NCBI GenBank assembly: GCA_001604405.1 | Contig: LVBL01000006.1 | Location: 1-64,000 of the forward strand | Direction: 5' to 3' | Source: Spirochaetales bacterium Spiro_10 | GTDB lineage: Bacteria; Spirochaetota; Spirochaetia; Treponematales; Treponemataceae | Length of the DNA: 64,000 nucleotides | Shown: positions 8,657 through 16,596 of the stretch, in pieces | Position numbering within the stretch: position 1 is the stretch's first letter | How the letters are laid out: every line of letters begins with the position of its first letter | Made by a program: the position numbers and the translations under genes | Notes under the pieces: model-generated | The model's database searches: none | Seen by the model: the letters and a program-made list of their open reading frames with translations, nothing else | Told to the model about the DNA's origin: nothing

Positions 8657-9020
8657 TCATGATTCAGATAAAAATGGTTTCGTCAAACTAACTATAACCG
8701 CACTTGGATTGGCTACTACATTTTTCCATGTTGCCATAGTGTGAAAATGGCTACCAGAACCAGCAATCGACCCTGTTATCCCGCTAGTCGCAATACCCGT
8801 AGTACTATCAGAAACCAACATTGCCTGCATAATTCGGAATTTTCGCATATCCCGCCATTCCGGCGGCCACCCCGGCCATGGCGCCTTCTCCGAAGGTGCC
8901 TTCGTTGATGTCACGATCGTCTCAGAGCTTGCGGCTGTAGAAGGGGGCCTCGCAGGCGGCCCCGTCCGCCTTCAACTCTACGACGCGTTCACGGTAGTAC
9001 CAATCGCTCTTGCTTTCCGA
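8657..9020 (-). pseudogene. Doubly deleted, nonsense-mutated copy of the large surface protein
   Basis: Translated in one frame from about 9,000 downward, the sequence gives ERVVELKADGAACEAPFYSRKL, a TGA at 8924-8922, then DDRDINEGTFGEGAMAGV and GMAG. Each block matches the intact gene at 220-2181 (ERIVELKAG, EAACDAPFYSRKLWDDR, NEGAFGKGAMTGV), but the spacer regions are missing and the Trp codon after RKL has become TGA. The frame then stops; a different frame stays open to 8657. This is a remnant with two internal deletions. Confidence 0.75.
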
Positions 9021-9057
9021 ACCATTCCATCATATATTTGAACCACGGAGGCAAACC

Positions 9058-9312
9058 ATGGGATCTCTGACGATTCATTCAATTAATCCCGAACTTGACG
9101 TGCGCCTGACCGAAGAGGCGAAACGGAACAAGACGAGCAAGAACCAGCTCGTTAAGGATGTACTGGCAAAGTCCCTGGGAATGCCGAACGGGGGACGGTA
9201 TGCCGACGATTACCGCGAATTCTGCCGTTTGTGGACACAAGGCGAACGGGAAGCCTTTGACGCCTTTCAGTCGGACAATGAGCGAATCGACGAGGGAGAC
9301 TGGCGGTCATGA
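9058..9312 (+). CDS. Ribbon-helix-helix antitoxin of a VapBC-type pair
   Basis: The 84-residue protein begins with a short beta-strand and helix pattern (LTIHSINPELDVRLTEEAK, then SKNQLVKDVLAKSLG) typical of Arc/CopG-like and FitA-like DNA-binding antitoxins. The acidic C-terminal tail would wrap the toxin. The start has GGAGG at 9046-9050. The stop overlaps the toxin start by 4 nt (ATGA), the usual coupling in such operons. Autorepression by the complex is expected from the family. Confidence 0.8.
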   Translation: MGSLTIHSINPELDVRLTEEAKRNKTSKNQLVKDVLAKSLGMPNGGRYADDYREFCRLWTQGEREAFDAFQSDNERIDEGDWRS

Positions 9313-9695
9313 GCCGCATACTGATCGACACGAACGCGTATTCGGCTTTGATGGCGGGAGACGAGTCGATCGCCGACGAATTGACGAGGCACGAGGCGAT
9401 CCTCCTGTGCCCGATCGTGATTGCCGAACTGTATGACGGTTTCTCGCGTGGGTCGCGGAATCGCGAAAACAGAACCATCCTTGCCAGATTTCGCGAGAAA
9501 CCCCGTACGGTGTGCGTGCCCATAACCGACGCGACCGCGGACTGGTACGCGGAGATCAAGCGAATTTTGCGCAACAAAGGTCGCCCGATTCCGATTAACG
9601 ACGTATGGATCGCGGCAAGCTGCATGGAACACGGCGCGCGAATCCTGAGCTTCGACGCACACTTCGACGAGATCGACGGCCTGCTAAGGGCGTAA
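9309..9695 (+). CDS. vapC: PIN-domain ribonuclease toxin (VapC family)
   Basis: The 128-residue protein has the full PIN acidic set: D7 in LIDTNAYSAL, E40 in VIAELYDG, D98 in PINDVWIAA and D116 in LSFDAHF. VapC toxins are Mg-dependent endoribonucleases that cleave tRNA or rRNA when the antitoxin is degraded. The length is normal and no key residue is missing, so it is probably active. The pair lies between the decaying surface-protein island and the core chromosome, a common place for such modules. Confidence 0.9.
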   Translation: MSRILIDTNAYSALMAGDESIADELTRHEAILLCPIVIAELYDGFSRGSRNRENRTILARFREKPRTVCVPITDATADWYAEIKRILRNKGRPIPINDVWIAASCMEHGARILSFDAHFDEIDGLLRA

Positions 9696-9723
9696 CCGTT
9701 ATGGAATCTCCTTGCGCACATTT

Positions 9724-9759
9724 AAAAAAAACGCCGTATGACATCGTCATACGGCGTTT
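9724..9759 (-). terminator. Bidirectional intrinsic terminator
   Basis: A perfect 14-bp stem (AAACGCCGTATGAC at 9729-9742, its complement at 9746-9759) has a 3-nt loop. The A-run at 9724-9731 gives a U-tract for minus-strand transcripts, so it ends the NfeD/SPFH operon. It also lies 30 nt past vapC and may stop that transcript. Confidence 0.9.
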
Positions 9760-9779
9760 CGCTTTACTGCAAGTGTCCC

Positions 9780-10703
9780 TTACTCTCCCTTGATCATCCT
9801 CGAGGCCTTTCCGATCACGTCGCGGAGGTCGGTAAGGTCGGAGCTGATGATGACCCGGGAGCCCGATTTGGCGATGCCGCCGACGGCGTCGATCCAGTTC
9901 TCCGAGAGACGAAGGTTCGCCGCCTCCTCGCCGCCCTTCATCGTCACCGACTCGGCGACCTTGCGGATTCCCTCGGCGGTTGCGCGCGCCACGGCCACGA
10001 TCTCGTTCGCCTCGCCCTCCGCCTCGTTCACCATCCGCTGCTTCTCGCCTTCGCTCAGGTTCACGGCCTCCTCGTATGCTGCCTTGGAGAGGTTGATCTT
10101 CGTTTCCATCTCTCCGAGCGAACGCGCGATCTCGGCGCGCTTCTCGCGCTCGGCCTTCATCTGGGCCTCCATCGCGTCCATGATCGACTCGGACACGCGG
10201 ATGTTCTGGATCTCGTAGCGCGTCACCTTGACGCCCCACGGGTCCGAGGCCTCGTCGACGGCCTTCACGACCGTCGCGTTTATCTGTTCGCGGGCCTCGA
10301 AGGTGTTGTCGAGCTCGAGCTGGCCGATGACCGAGCGCATCGTCGTCTGTGCCAGAAGCACCGTGGCGTAGGAGTAGTCCCTGATGCCGTAGCTGGCCTT
10401 CTTCGGGTCCATCACTTGCAGGTAGAGTACGCCGTCCACGCGTACCTGCACATTGTCCTTGGTGAAGCAGTCCTGCGCGGGGACGTCGATTGCCTGCTCC
10501 TTGAGCGTCTGGCGGTACCGCACGCGGTCAAGGAAGGGAAAGAGCACGTGGAAGCCCGCCTCGAGCGTGCGACTGTACTTTCCGAGCCGCTCTACGATCA
10601 GAGCGGTCCGGTTCGGCACGACGCGGACCGAGCGGAACAGGGTAATGACGAACACGAACGCGAATACGGCGAGCATCACGAATAACGGGGCGAGCGGATT
10701 CAT
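9780..10703 (-). CDS. SPFH/band-7 (stomatin-like) membrane protein
   Basis: The 307-residue protein has one N-terminal transmembrane helix (FVMLAVFAFVFVITLF) followed by the SPFH domain (LIVERLGKYSRTLEAGFHVLFPF; VDGVLYLQVMDP). A long charged helical region begins around residue 190 (EAQMKAEREKRAEIARS) and probably forms the oligomeric coiled coil. It belongs to the slipin/QmcA group that organises membrane microdomains with NfeD partners. The start is the ATG at 10703, which overlaps the upstream paralogue's stop by 4 nt; the longer open frame above it is not coding. It is the last gene of a three-gene operon and ends at a strong terminator. Confidence 0.88.
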   Translation of the reverse strand: MNPLAPLFVMLAVFAFVFVITLFRSVRVVPNRTALIVERLGKYSRTLEAGFHVLFPFLDRVRYRQTLKEQAIDVPAQDCFTKDNVQVRVDGVLYLQVMDPKKASYGIRDYSYATVLLAQTTMRSVIGQLELDNTFEAREQINATVVKAVDEASDPWGVKVTRYEIQNIRVSESIMDAMEAQMKAEREKRAEIARSLGEMETKINLSKAAYEEAVNLSEGEKQRMVNEAEGEANEIVAVARATAEGIRKVAESVTMKGGEEAANLRLSENWIDAVGGIAKSGSRVIISSDLTDLRDVIGKASRMIKGE

Positions 10704-11626
10704 GCGGCGCCTCCTTTTGACGTTTTCTTGCCGGCGCCCTTGACGAGCTCGGCCACTGCGGCTATCCCGGCGAGTTCCTCCGGGAAGACGGAGACGTCGC
10801 AATCGGCGAGCGTCTTTCTGAACCGGGCTATGTAGCCCTCGGCGAGGCGCATCCCCATGGCGGTCTTTCCGCCGGGGACCGAGAGCGCCGACGCGACGAG
10901 GGAAAGACCCTCGGCGCTCGCCTTGCTCGTGATCTCGATGGACTTCGCGCGTCCCTCGGCGATGTTGATGCGCCGCTGTTTCTCTCCCATCGACCTGTTG
11001 ATGGCGTCCTGCTTGTCCCCGAGCGAGACGTTGATGCGCGCCTCTCGCTTTCCCTCGCTCGAGAGTATGCTCGCGCGCTTTATGCGTTCCGCGCGCATCT
11101 GGCTTTCCATCGCCTCGAGGATGTTCGCCGTCGGGGTTATGTCGCGTATCTCGTAGCGCGTGACCTTGACGCCCCAGTTGTCCGAGGCCTCGTCGAGCGC
11201 GCGCACGATGTTGTCGTTGATTCCCTCGCGTCCGCAAAAGGTCTTGTCGAGCTCGAGCTTGCCCATCTCGCTTCGCATCGTGGTCTTCGCGAGCTGGGAT
11301 ACGGCGAAGCGGTAGTTCTCGATGCCGTAGCTTGCCTTGACCGGGTCCATCACGCGCAAATAGAGAATCCCGTCCACCTGCACCTGCACGTTGTCCGTCG
11401 TGATGCAAAGCTGTGGGTCGACGTCAAGGGCCTCTTCCTTCAGGTTCTGCTTGTAGGCGATGTGGTCGACGAACGGCACGAGCAGGTGAAAGCCCGCTTC
11501 TAGCGTCTTCGTGTAGCGTCCCAGCCGCTCCACCACGAAGCTTTCCTGTTCCGGCACGACCACCGCGATCTTGAAAAGCACGACGACCACCACGAAGGCG
11601 ATCAGATACATCAATACGACCGGCAT
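10700..11626 (-). CDS. SPFH/band-7 (stomatin-like) membrane protein
   Basis: The 308-residue paralogue of the next gene has an N-terminal helix (VLMYLIAFVVVVVLFKIAVVV), the conserved SFVVERLGRYTKTLEAGFHLLVPF segment and VDGILYLRVMDPVKASYG. A coiled-coil region with the rhythm GEKQRRINIAEGRAKSIEI follows. Two adjacent stomatin-like genes behind one NfeD suggest a hetero-oligomeric ring. It acts in the cytoplasmic membrane. The start is set by the ATG at 11626, 11 nt after the NfeD stop. Confidence 0.88.
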   Translation of the reverse strand: MPVVLMYLIAFVVVVVLFKIAVVVPEQESFVVERLGRYTKTLEAGFHLLVPFVDHIAYKQNLKEEALDVDPQLCITTDNVQVQVDGILYLRVMDPVKASYGIENYRFAVSQLAKTTMRSEMGKLELDKTFCGREGINDNIVRALDEASDNWGVKVTRYEIRDITPTANILEAMESQMRAERIKRASILSSEGKREARINVSLGDKQDAINRSMGEKQRRINIAEGRAKSIEITSKASAEGLSLVASALSVPGGKTAMGMRLAEGYIARFRKTLADCDVSVFPEELAGIAAVAELVKGAGKKTSKGGAA

Positions 11627-11637
11627 ATCGGTTCCCC

Positions 11638-12108
11638 CTACTTTTGAGCGTTATCGCCCGATCCGAGCGATTCGACTATGTACATCATCCCGTCGCGCTC
11701 AACGATGCGCGCGCGCGAACCGGCAAGAATATCCGCGTCCCTGGACCTCGCGTTCCAGGTGGTGCCGCGGAACCGTATCCTTCCTTCCTTGACCGTGCCG
11801 ACCGTCTCGACGACGTCGCAGGTGCTTCCCACGCCGTCCTCGGCCGCGACCGATTTTCCGGGGATGAACAGGGTTCCCTCGAAAACGCGCGTGAACCTCC
11901 GCCTGAGAAAGACGAGAGAGAGGACCGAAAGGCCGGAGAAGAGCAGGATTTGCAGCCACACTTGCGAGTCAACCGCCGGAATGAGCGTCAGGACGGCCGT
12001 GGCGAGGGCGCCGAGCCCGAAGAAAAAGATGACGAAACCGGGCAGGAGCATCTCGAGGCCTATGCAGGCGATCCCGATGACGGCCCAGGTAATCCAACTA
12101 TTTTGCAT
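11638..12108 (-). CDS. NfeD-like membrane protein
   Basis: The 156-residue protein has several hydrophobic segments in its first half (WAVIGIACIGLEMLLPGFVIFFFGLGALA; LQILLFSGLSVLSLVFL). A soluble C-terminal OB-fold-like domain follows (VVETVGTVKEGRIRFRGTTWNARS). This is the short NfeD form without a serine-protease domain, which normally sits next to stomatin genes as a partner of the SPFH ring. AAGGAG lies just before the ATG. It is the first gene of the operon and follows an extended -10 promoter. Confidence 0.85.
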   Translation of the reverse strand: MQNSWITWAVIGIACIGLEMLLPGFVIFFFGLGALATAVLTLIPAVDSQVWLQILLFSGLSVLSLVFLRRRFTRVFEGTLFIPGKSVAAEDGVGSTCDVVETVGTVKEGRIRFRGTTWNARSRDADILAGSRARIVERDGMMYIVESLGSGDNAQK

Positions 12109-12130
12109 GGAAGTCTCCTTTCACAGAAGG

Positions 12131-12139
12131 AGTATAGCA
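12131..12139 (-). promoter_or_regulatory. Extended -10 promoter of the NfeD/SPFH operon
   Basis: On the minus strand TGCTATACT (12139-12131) is a TGn extended -10 with a 5/6 match to TATAAT. A TTGCGT further up has too wide a spacer (20 nt) to be an ideal -35. Initiation near 12124 would give a short leader carrying AAGGAG. Confidence 0.55.
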
Positions 12140-12164
12140 CCATTTCGGGCGATACGACGCAAAA

Positions 12165-13715
12165 TCACTCCACGAAGAGCCGGTGCGAGGCGAATACGGG
12201 GTCCGAGGTCAGGTTGACCCCGAGCCGCCTGAGTCCCGCCTCGTCGCCCGGCGTCGGGAAATGCGTCAGGTGCATCTGGCAGCCATGGAGGTCGGTTAGC
12301 CGGTCAAGACAGCTTTGCACCACGGGGGTGAGCGCGGCGCTGATCGCGAGCGCGATGAGGGCCTCGTCGACGTCGAGGCTCGCGGTCTTTCCCTTCATCG
12401 TCTTCTTCTTGAAATCGGCGATCGACTCGATCACGAGCGGCGACAGGAGCTGGATGCTGTCGGGCACGCCGGCGAGGCGCTTGATCGCGTTGAGCACGGC
12501 CGCCGTCGCGGCATGGAGGAGGCGCGAGTTCTTTCCCGTGACGATCTCGCCCGAGGGAAGCTCCAACGCAGCGCCGCACCGCACGGTCGGTTCGCCGCGC
12601 GTGGCCCCTGCGCCGGACTCTTCCCCGTCTTCCGCGCCGGCCGTCGCGAGGGCCTCCTCGGCGGTCTTTCTCGCCGCGACGAGCACGGGCCGGTACTCCA
12701 CCGTCAGGGAGAGTTCCTTCATGAGCCGGTCGGCCTTGGTGAGCGCCTCCTGGTCGGCCATGCCCATCATGAACTCGCACGCGCACCTGAGGTAACGCCT
12801 GACGATCTCCTGCTTCGCGGCCTCGCGCGTGACCTCGTCGTCGACGATGGCGAAGCCCGCGCGGTTCACGCCCATCTCGGTCGGGGAGCGGTACGCGTCC
12901 GCCGAGCCGGTGATCCTCTCGAGGATGCCGCGCAGTATCGGGAACGACTCCACGTCACGGTTGTAATTGACGGCCGTCTCGCCGGTCGCCTCGAGGTGGA
13001 AGGGATCGATGAGGTTGACGTCCCTGAGGTCGAGGGTCGCCGCCTCGTAGGCGAGGTTAACCGGATGCTTGAGCGGGAGGCTCCATATAGGAAAGGTCTC
13101 GAACTTGGCGTACATCGCCTGAATGCCGAGGGCGTGATCGTGGTACACTTGCGAAAGGCAGGTCGCCATCTTGCCGGACCCGGGACCGGGACCGGTAACG
13201 ACGACGAGGGGTTTCGTCGTCTCCACGCGCGGGTTCGCCCCGTATCCGTCGTCCGAGACGATGAGGTCCACGTCCGTGGGATAGCCCTTCGTCGGCGCGT
13301 GCGTGTAAACCCGTATGCCGCGGTTCTCGAGCTTCGTCCGGAACGCGCGCGCGGCCGGCTGGTTTTCCCAGCGGGTGATGACGACGGCCGAGACCGAAAG
13401 ACCCCACTCGCCGAGATCGTCGATCTGCTTCATCGCGTCCGCGTCGTAGGTTATGCCGTAATCGGCGCGTATCTTCCGGTGCTCGATCGCGCCCGCGTGG
13501 ATGCAGAGTATTATGTCCGCCTCGTCCTTGAGCTCCTTGAGAAGGCGGATCTTCACGTTGGGGTCGTAGCCGGGAAGCACGCGCGAGGCGTGAAAGTCGT
13601 TCATGAGCTTGCCGCCGAACTCGAGATACAGCCTGCAGTCGAAGCGCCGCATCCGCTCACGGATATATGACGCCTGTTCGGCCAGGTATCGTTCGTTGTC
13701 AAAGCCCTTGCGCAT
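12165..13715 (-). CDS. DUF1846 family protein
   Basis: The 516-residue protein is full length for DUF1846, a family with a P-loop-like N-terminal fold and structural relatives but no agreed reaction. Typical segments include RKGFDNERYLAEQ at the N-terminus, YLEFGGKLMNDFHASRVLPG, VVVTGPGPGSGKMATCLSQ (nucleotide-binding-like) and SPTEMGVNRAGFAI. The ATG at 13715 matches family N-termini; an upstream extension of 19 residues would overlap the promoter. A perfect palindrome sits at the predicted transcription start. The gene is probably monocistronic. Confidence 0.85.
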   Translation of the reverse strand: MRKGFDNERYLAEQASYIRERMRRFDCRLYLEFGGKLMNDFHASRVLPGYDPNVKIRLLKELKDEADIILCIHAGAIEHRKIRADYGITYDADAMKQIDDLGEWGLSVSAVVITRWENQPAARAFRTKLENRGIRVYTHAPTKGYPTDVDLIVSDDGYGANPRVETTKPLVVVTGPGPGSGKMATCLSQVYHDHALGIQAMYAKFETFPIWSLPLKHPVNLAYEAATLDLRDVNLIDPFHLEATGETAVNYNRDVESFPILRGILERITGSADAYRSPTEMGVNRAGFAIVDDEVTREAAKQEIVRRYLRCACEFMMGMADQEALTKADRLMKELSLTVEYRPVLVAARKTAEEALATAGAEDGEESGAGATRGEPTVRCGAALELPSGEIVTGKNSRLLHAATAAVLNAIKRLAGVPDSIQLLSPLVIESIADFKKKTMKGKTASLDVDEALIALAISAALTPVVQSCLDRLTDLHGCQMHLTHFPTPGDEAGLRRLGVNLTSDPVFASHRLFVE

Positions 13716-13725
13716 AGTCCCGTAC

Positions 13726-13772
13726 CCCCTTGTACAAGGGGCGAGTATATACCCCGAACGGGGAAATAGCAA
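13726..13772 (-). promoter_or_regulatory. Promoter with a 16-bp palindromic operator upstream of the DUF1846 gene
   Basis: On the minus strand TTGCTA (13772-13767), a 17-nt spacer and TATACT (13749-13744) predict initiation near 13737. The perfect palindrome CCCCTTGTACAAGGGG (13741-13726) straddles that point. As DNA it is a good repressor operator. As RNA its right arm contains AAGGGG, the only candidate ribosome-binding site, so it could also hide it in a hairpin. Confidence 0.55.
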
Positions 13773-13804
13773 CGGAGAAGGCCTGTCGCGCGGGCCCGCG
13801 CGGC

Positions 13805-13835
13805 AAAAAAAAACCCGGAATCCAGGGATTCCGGG
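13805..13835 (-). terminator. Intrinsic terminator of tRNA-Met
   Basis: Inverted repeat CCCGGAATCC / GGATTCCGGG (13814-13835) is followed on the minus strand by nine U residues (13813-13805), just downstream of the tRNA gene. Confidence 0.9.
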
Positions 13836-13839
13836 GTCT

Positions 13840-13912
13840 TAGCGGCAAAAGGGCTTGAACCTTTGACCTAACGGATATGAGCCGTTTGCTCTACCGACTG
13901 AGCTATACCGCC
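13840..13912 (-). tRNA. tRNA-Met (CAT), elongator type
   Basis: A 73-nt cloverleaf on the minus strand has acceptor GGCGGTA paired with TGCCGCT, D-stem GCTC/GAGC, anticodon loop CTCATAT giving CAT, and a normal TTCAAGC T-loop. Discriminator is A and no CCA is encoded. It lacks initiator features such as the 1-72 mismatch. A lysidine-modified tRNA-Ile2 cannot be excluded from sequence alone. Confidence 0.92.
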
Positions 13913-13925
13913 ACGATGCCCGGTA

Positions 13926-13954
13926 AAAATAGCAAAGGGGGAAAAAAAAGTCAA
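13926..13954 (-). promoter_or_regulatory. Promoter of tRNA-Met
   Basis: On the minus strand TTGACT (13954-13949), a 17-nt spacer and TATTTT (13931-13926) end 13 nt before the tRNA. Confidence 0.6.
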
Positions 13955-13989
13955 TACGGGGGAGTCCGTGAACCGGGGGAGCGCGGCCG

Positions 13990-16458
13990 CTAGATGAGCA
14001 TGTTGTCGCGCGCCGCGCGGTATATCCGGTTGTTCCATACGGGGTTCTGCATGAAGCGCTCCCGCAGGCCGTTGTCGCCTATCTCGTTCGCGCGCTTTTG
14101 CAGGTACTTGAATCCTCGGCTCAGGTACACGGCCACGTCGGCCTGTATCGTGCCCGGCATCCTGCTTCCGATCTCGAAACAGAGATGATAGTAGAGCGCG
14201 GCGTAGGGATCCGCGGCGTCGAAGGCCTCATGGGCGACCGAGGCGATATCCGCGATGGCGGAATCCTCCGCGGCCGAGGCCTCGAACCGTGCGCGGTAAA
14301 AGGCGAGAAAGGCCCGATACATCCTGGCGGCGACGCGGGAGTCGTTGGCGCCCGTCGCGAGGTCCTCCGCGAAGTAGAAACCGCTCGCCCACGAACGGCA
14401 GTAGTCGGGCCAGAATCCGTACGCGGGAAGAAGGTCCGAGATGTCCTCGGGGAAGTCCTGACCGGTGATAGGCCGCCCCGAGAGCACCGAGGACTCGATG
14501 AGGAAGGCGTAGGCCTCGGGCACCCGGTCGAGGGAATCGCGGAATATCTGGTCGGAGGCGTGAAACCTGCTCTGGTGCGACAGGGTCCTCGCGTACCAGG
14601 TCCGGCACAGCGCGACCTGCTCGGGAAGCCGGTGCGACGAGGCGAGCGAGGAGGCTGTCTGGAAGACGAGCTCCGCGTTGCGGTAGTCGCCAAGCTCGAA
14701 GAACACGCGACCCTTCATGAACAGGATCAGCACCTCCCTGTCTTTCGCGAAGCACCGCTCGGCGGTCTGCCCCGCCGCGTCAAGCGCGCACTGCGCGAAG
14801 TGGAGGTTGCCGTTGCCGAAGTGCACCATCGCCATGTCGAACCTGGCGTCAAGGAGCGTGAGGGGATCCTTCATCCGTTCCGCGTTCTCGAGCGCGTACT
14901 CGAGATAGACGACCGCGTCGTCGCCCTTCTTCCGCGCCAGGGAGAGCATGGAGATGAGTTCGAGCGCGCGAAGCTCGCCCGAAAGGACGCGTTCCTTCTG
15001 GAAGACGTGCAGGACGTCCTTCGAAAGCCGCGAGGTTTCCTCGTATTGGCCTTCGCGGTACTTGGATATCGCCCGTTCAAGGTCGTTGATAGCGCCCGGT
15101 ATGCGCGCGTCGCGGAACGCCTCCGAGTGCGCGCCGAGCGCGCCGAGGGGGTTGTCCGAGCGGTAGACGCAGGAAACGAGGAAGGAATCGGTTGTCTCGA
15201 AGCCGAGCGAGGCGAGGGCCTCGTACAGGGAAAAATCCGCCACGAGTTCCCCGCGCCCGAACTTGTCCCACAAGAACCCCGCGATCTTCGCGTCAAGCCG
15301 CGCGGCCCCGTCGCCGACCTTTCTGTACAGGGACGCCCGCAGGGCCTCGTTGACGGAGCGGAAGTCGCCCGGATCGGAAAGAAGGCCGAGCCGGGCCATC
15401 CACGTCCCGAGGGAGACGAGAAAGTCGCGCTGCTTGTCGAGATACGAGAAGAGCGCGGGCAATTCCTCGATAAAGACGAACTCGAGGCCGCGATACACGA
15501 GATAGGCAAGTTCGGCGAGGTCCTCGGGAAGCCGCTTGACGTCGGCCGCGGCGAAGACGGCCTCGCGCCGTACCGACGGGTCGAACCGGCTTCCCAGGAG
15601 ACCCGAAAGCGCCGTCAGAAGGTCGCTTCCGATTCCGCCGCCGACCGCCTCGACGGCGAATTTCCCGCCGGCCGCCCGCTCGTAGGATTGCAGGCGCGAC
15701 ACGAGATAGTCGAGCGCCGCCTTGACCCGCCACTCGGGCTGGTTGTCCGAAAAGCGGCAAAGGGCATGCATGTCGAGCGCGTATGAATTTCCGTCGGGCA
15801 AGAGGTCTCCGTCCGCTTCCGTCAGCGACTCGGGTACGCTCGCGACGAGGTTTCGCGTCATCGTTACGATATCCCCTCCCCGCTCCGGGTAGAGGGAAAG
15901 GACGGGACGGCCCCGACGGGATGCGGGCGCGCTTGGGGGCGCGTCGGAGTGCGCGTCTGTCACCGCATCGGACGGCGTGGTGCCCGACGCGGCGTCCGTA
16001 ACCGCTTCCGGTCCCTTGCGCAGGCCCGAGAACACGCTCAGTCCCGTCCCTTCCAGCCCGTCCGCGTCGACGTACGGGGAGAGACACTCGAGCGCGGCGT
16101 CGGTTATCAATATTCCCTCGTCCGGGATCACGACGGTATCGAACCGCGAGAGGCATTCCTGAAACGTCTCGGGGGATATCCTGGTCTTGAGAAAATCGAC
16201 GATGGTAAAATACTCGCGGATGCGCTCGCGGTTGTCCTGCAGAAGGGCGTACAGGTCGGAGATGACGCGCGAGGCGGAGAAGGCGAACCCGACGGACGAG
16301 GAGTCGAACTGGTAGAGGTTTCCGCCGGAAAGCCGCGTCGTGATTCCGCCGTTCCTGCGCACCGAGTCGGCAAGGGCCGAAAAAAAACTGACGGGCACGT
16401 CGGGACATATTCGGTTGAGCTGTCGTTGGTATCGCAATTGTATATAGAGGTAAATCAT
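13990..16458 (-). CDS. Large TPR-repeat protein of unknown function
   Basis: The 822-residue cytoplasmic-looking protein has an N-terminal region (LSGGNLYQFDSSSVGFAFSA and following) that recalls degenerate cyclase-like domains seen in spirochaetal TPR proteins. A low-complexity linker lies around residues 160-210 (TDAASGTTPSDAVTDAHSD). The second half has tetratricopeptide-type helix pairs (ALDAAGQTAERCFAKDREV; GDYRNAELVFQTASSLASS). The start chosen is the ATG at 16458 with GGGGG upstream; frames above it overlap the argF promoter. It is transcribed divergently from argF. I do not recognise a specific function. Confidence 0.65.
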   Translation of the reverse strand: MIYLYIQLRYQRQLNRICPDVPVSFFSALADSVRRNGGITTRLSGGNLYQFDSSSVGFAFSASRVISDLYALLQDNRERIREYFTIVDFLKTRISPETFQECLSRFDTVVIPDEGILITDAALECLSPYVDADGLEGTGLSVFSGLRKGPEAVTDAASGTTPSDAVTDAHSDAPPSAPASRRGRPVLSLYPERGGDIVTMTRNLVASVPESLTEADGDLLPDGNSYALDMHALCRFSDNQPEWRVKAALDYLVSRLQSYERAAGGKFAVEAVGGGIGSDLLTALSGLLGSRFDPSVRREAVFAAADVKRLPEDLAELAYLVYRGLEFVFIEELPALFSYLDKQRDFLVSLGTWMARLGLLSDPGDFRSVNEALRASLYRKVGDGAARLDAKIAGFLWDKFGRGELVADFSLYEALASLGFETTDSFLVSCVYRSDNPLGALGAHSEAFRDARIPGAINDLERAISKYREGQYEETSRLSKDVLHVFQKERVLSGELRALELISMLSLARKKGDDAVVYLEYALENAERMKDPLTLLDARFDMAMVHFGNGNLHFAQCALDAAGQTAERCFAKDREVLILFMKGRVFFELGDYRNAELVFQTASSLASSHRLPEQVALCRTWYARTLSHQSRFHASDQIFRDSLDRVPEAYAFLIESSVLSGRPITGQDFPEDISDLLPAYGFWPDYCRSWASGFYFAEDLATGANDSRVAARMYRAFLAFYRARFEASAAEDSAIADIASVAHEAFDAADPYAALYYHLCFEIGSRMPGTIQADVAVYLSRGFKYLQKRANEIGDNGLRERFMQNPVWNNRIYRAARDNMLI

Positions 16459-16486
16459 CGATCCCCCGATCGCGCGCCCGATTGCA

Positions 16487-16515
16487 TTGACACCGTCCCG
16501 GCGCCTTGCTAGTAT
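16487..16515 (+). promoter_or_regulatory. Promoter of argF
   Basis: TTGACA (16487-16492), a 17-nt spacer and TAGTAT (16510-16515) lie about 80 nt before the start codon. Confidence 0.6.
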
Positions 16516-16596
16516 AAACCGATACCACGGAAAAATCGAGTCTAATCGAAGGGCCTGCCGTTCGCGTTCGCTCGAATCCGGCGCAAGGGGAAAAAA

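Noticed and set aside
9780-11408. One 542-residue protein spanning both SPFH genes in a single frame
   Set aside because: The upper part of that frame is antisense-like, Arg-rich shadow sequence within the upstream SPFH gene, which has a perfect family match in another frame. The ATG at 10703 gives a normal SPFH protein.
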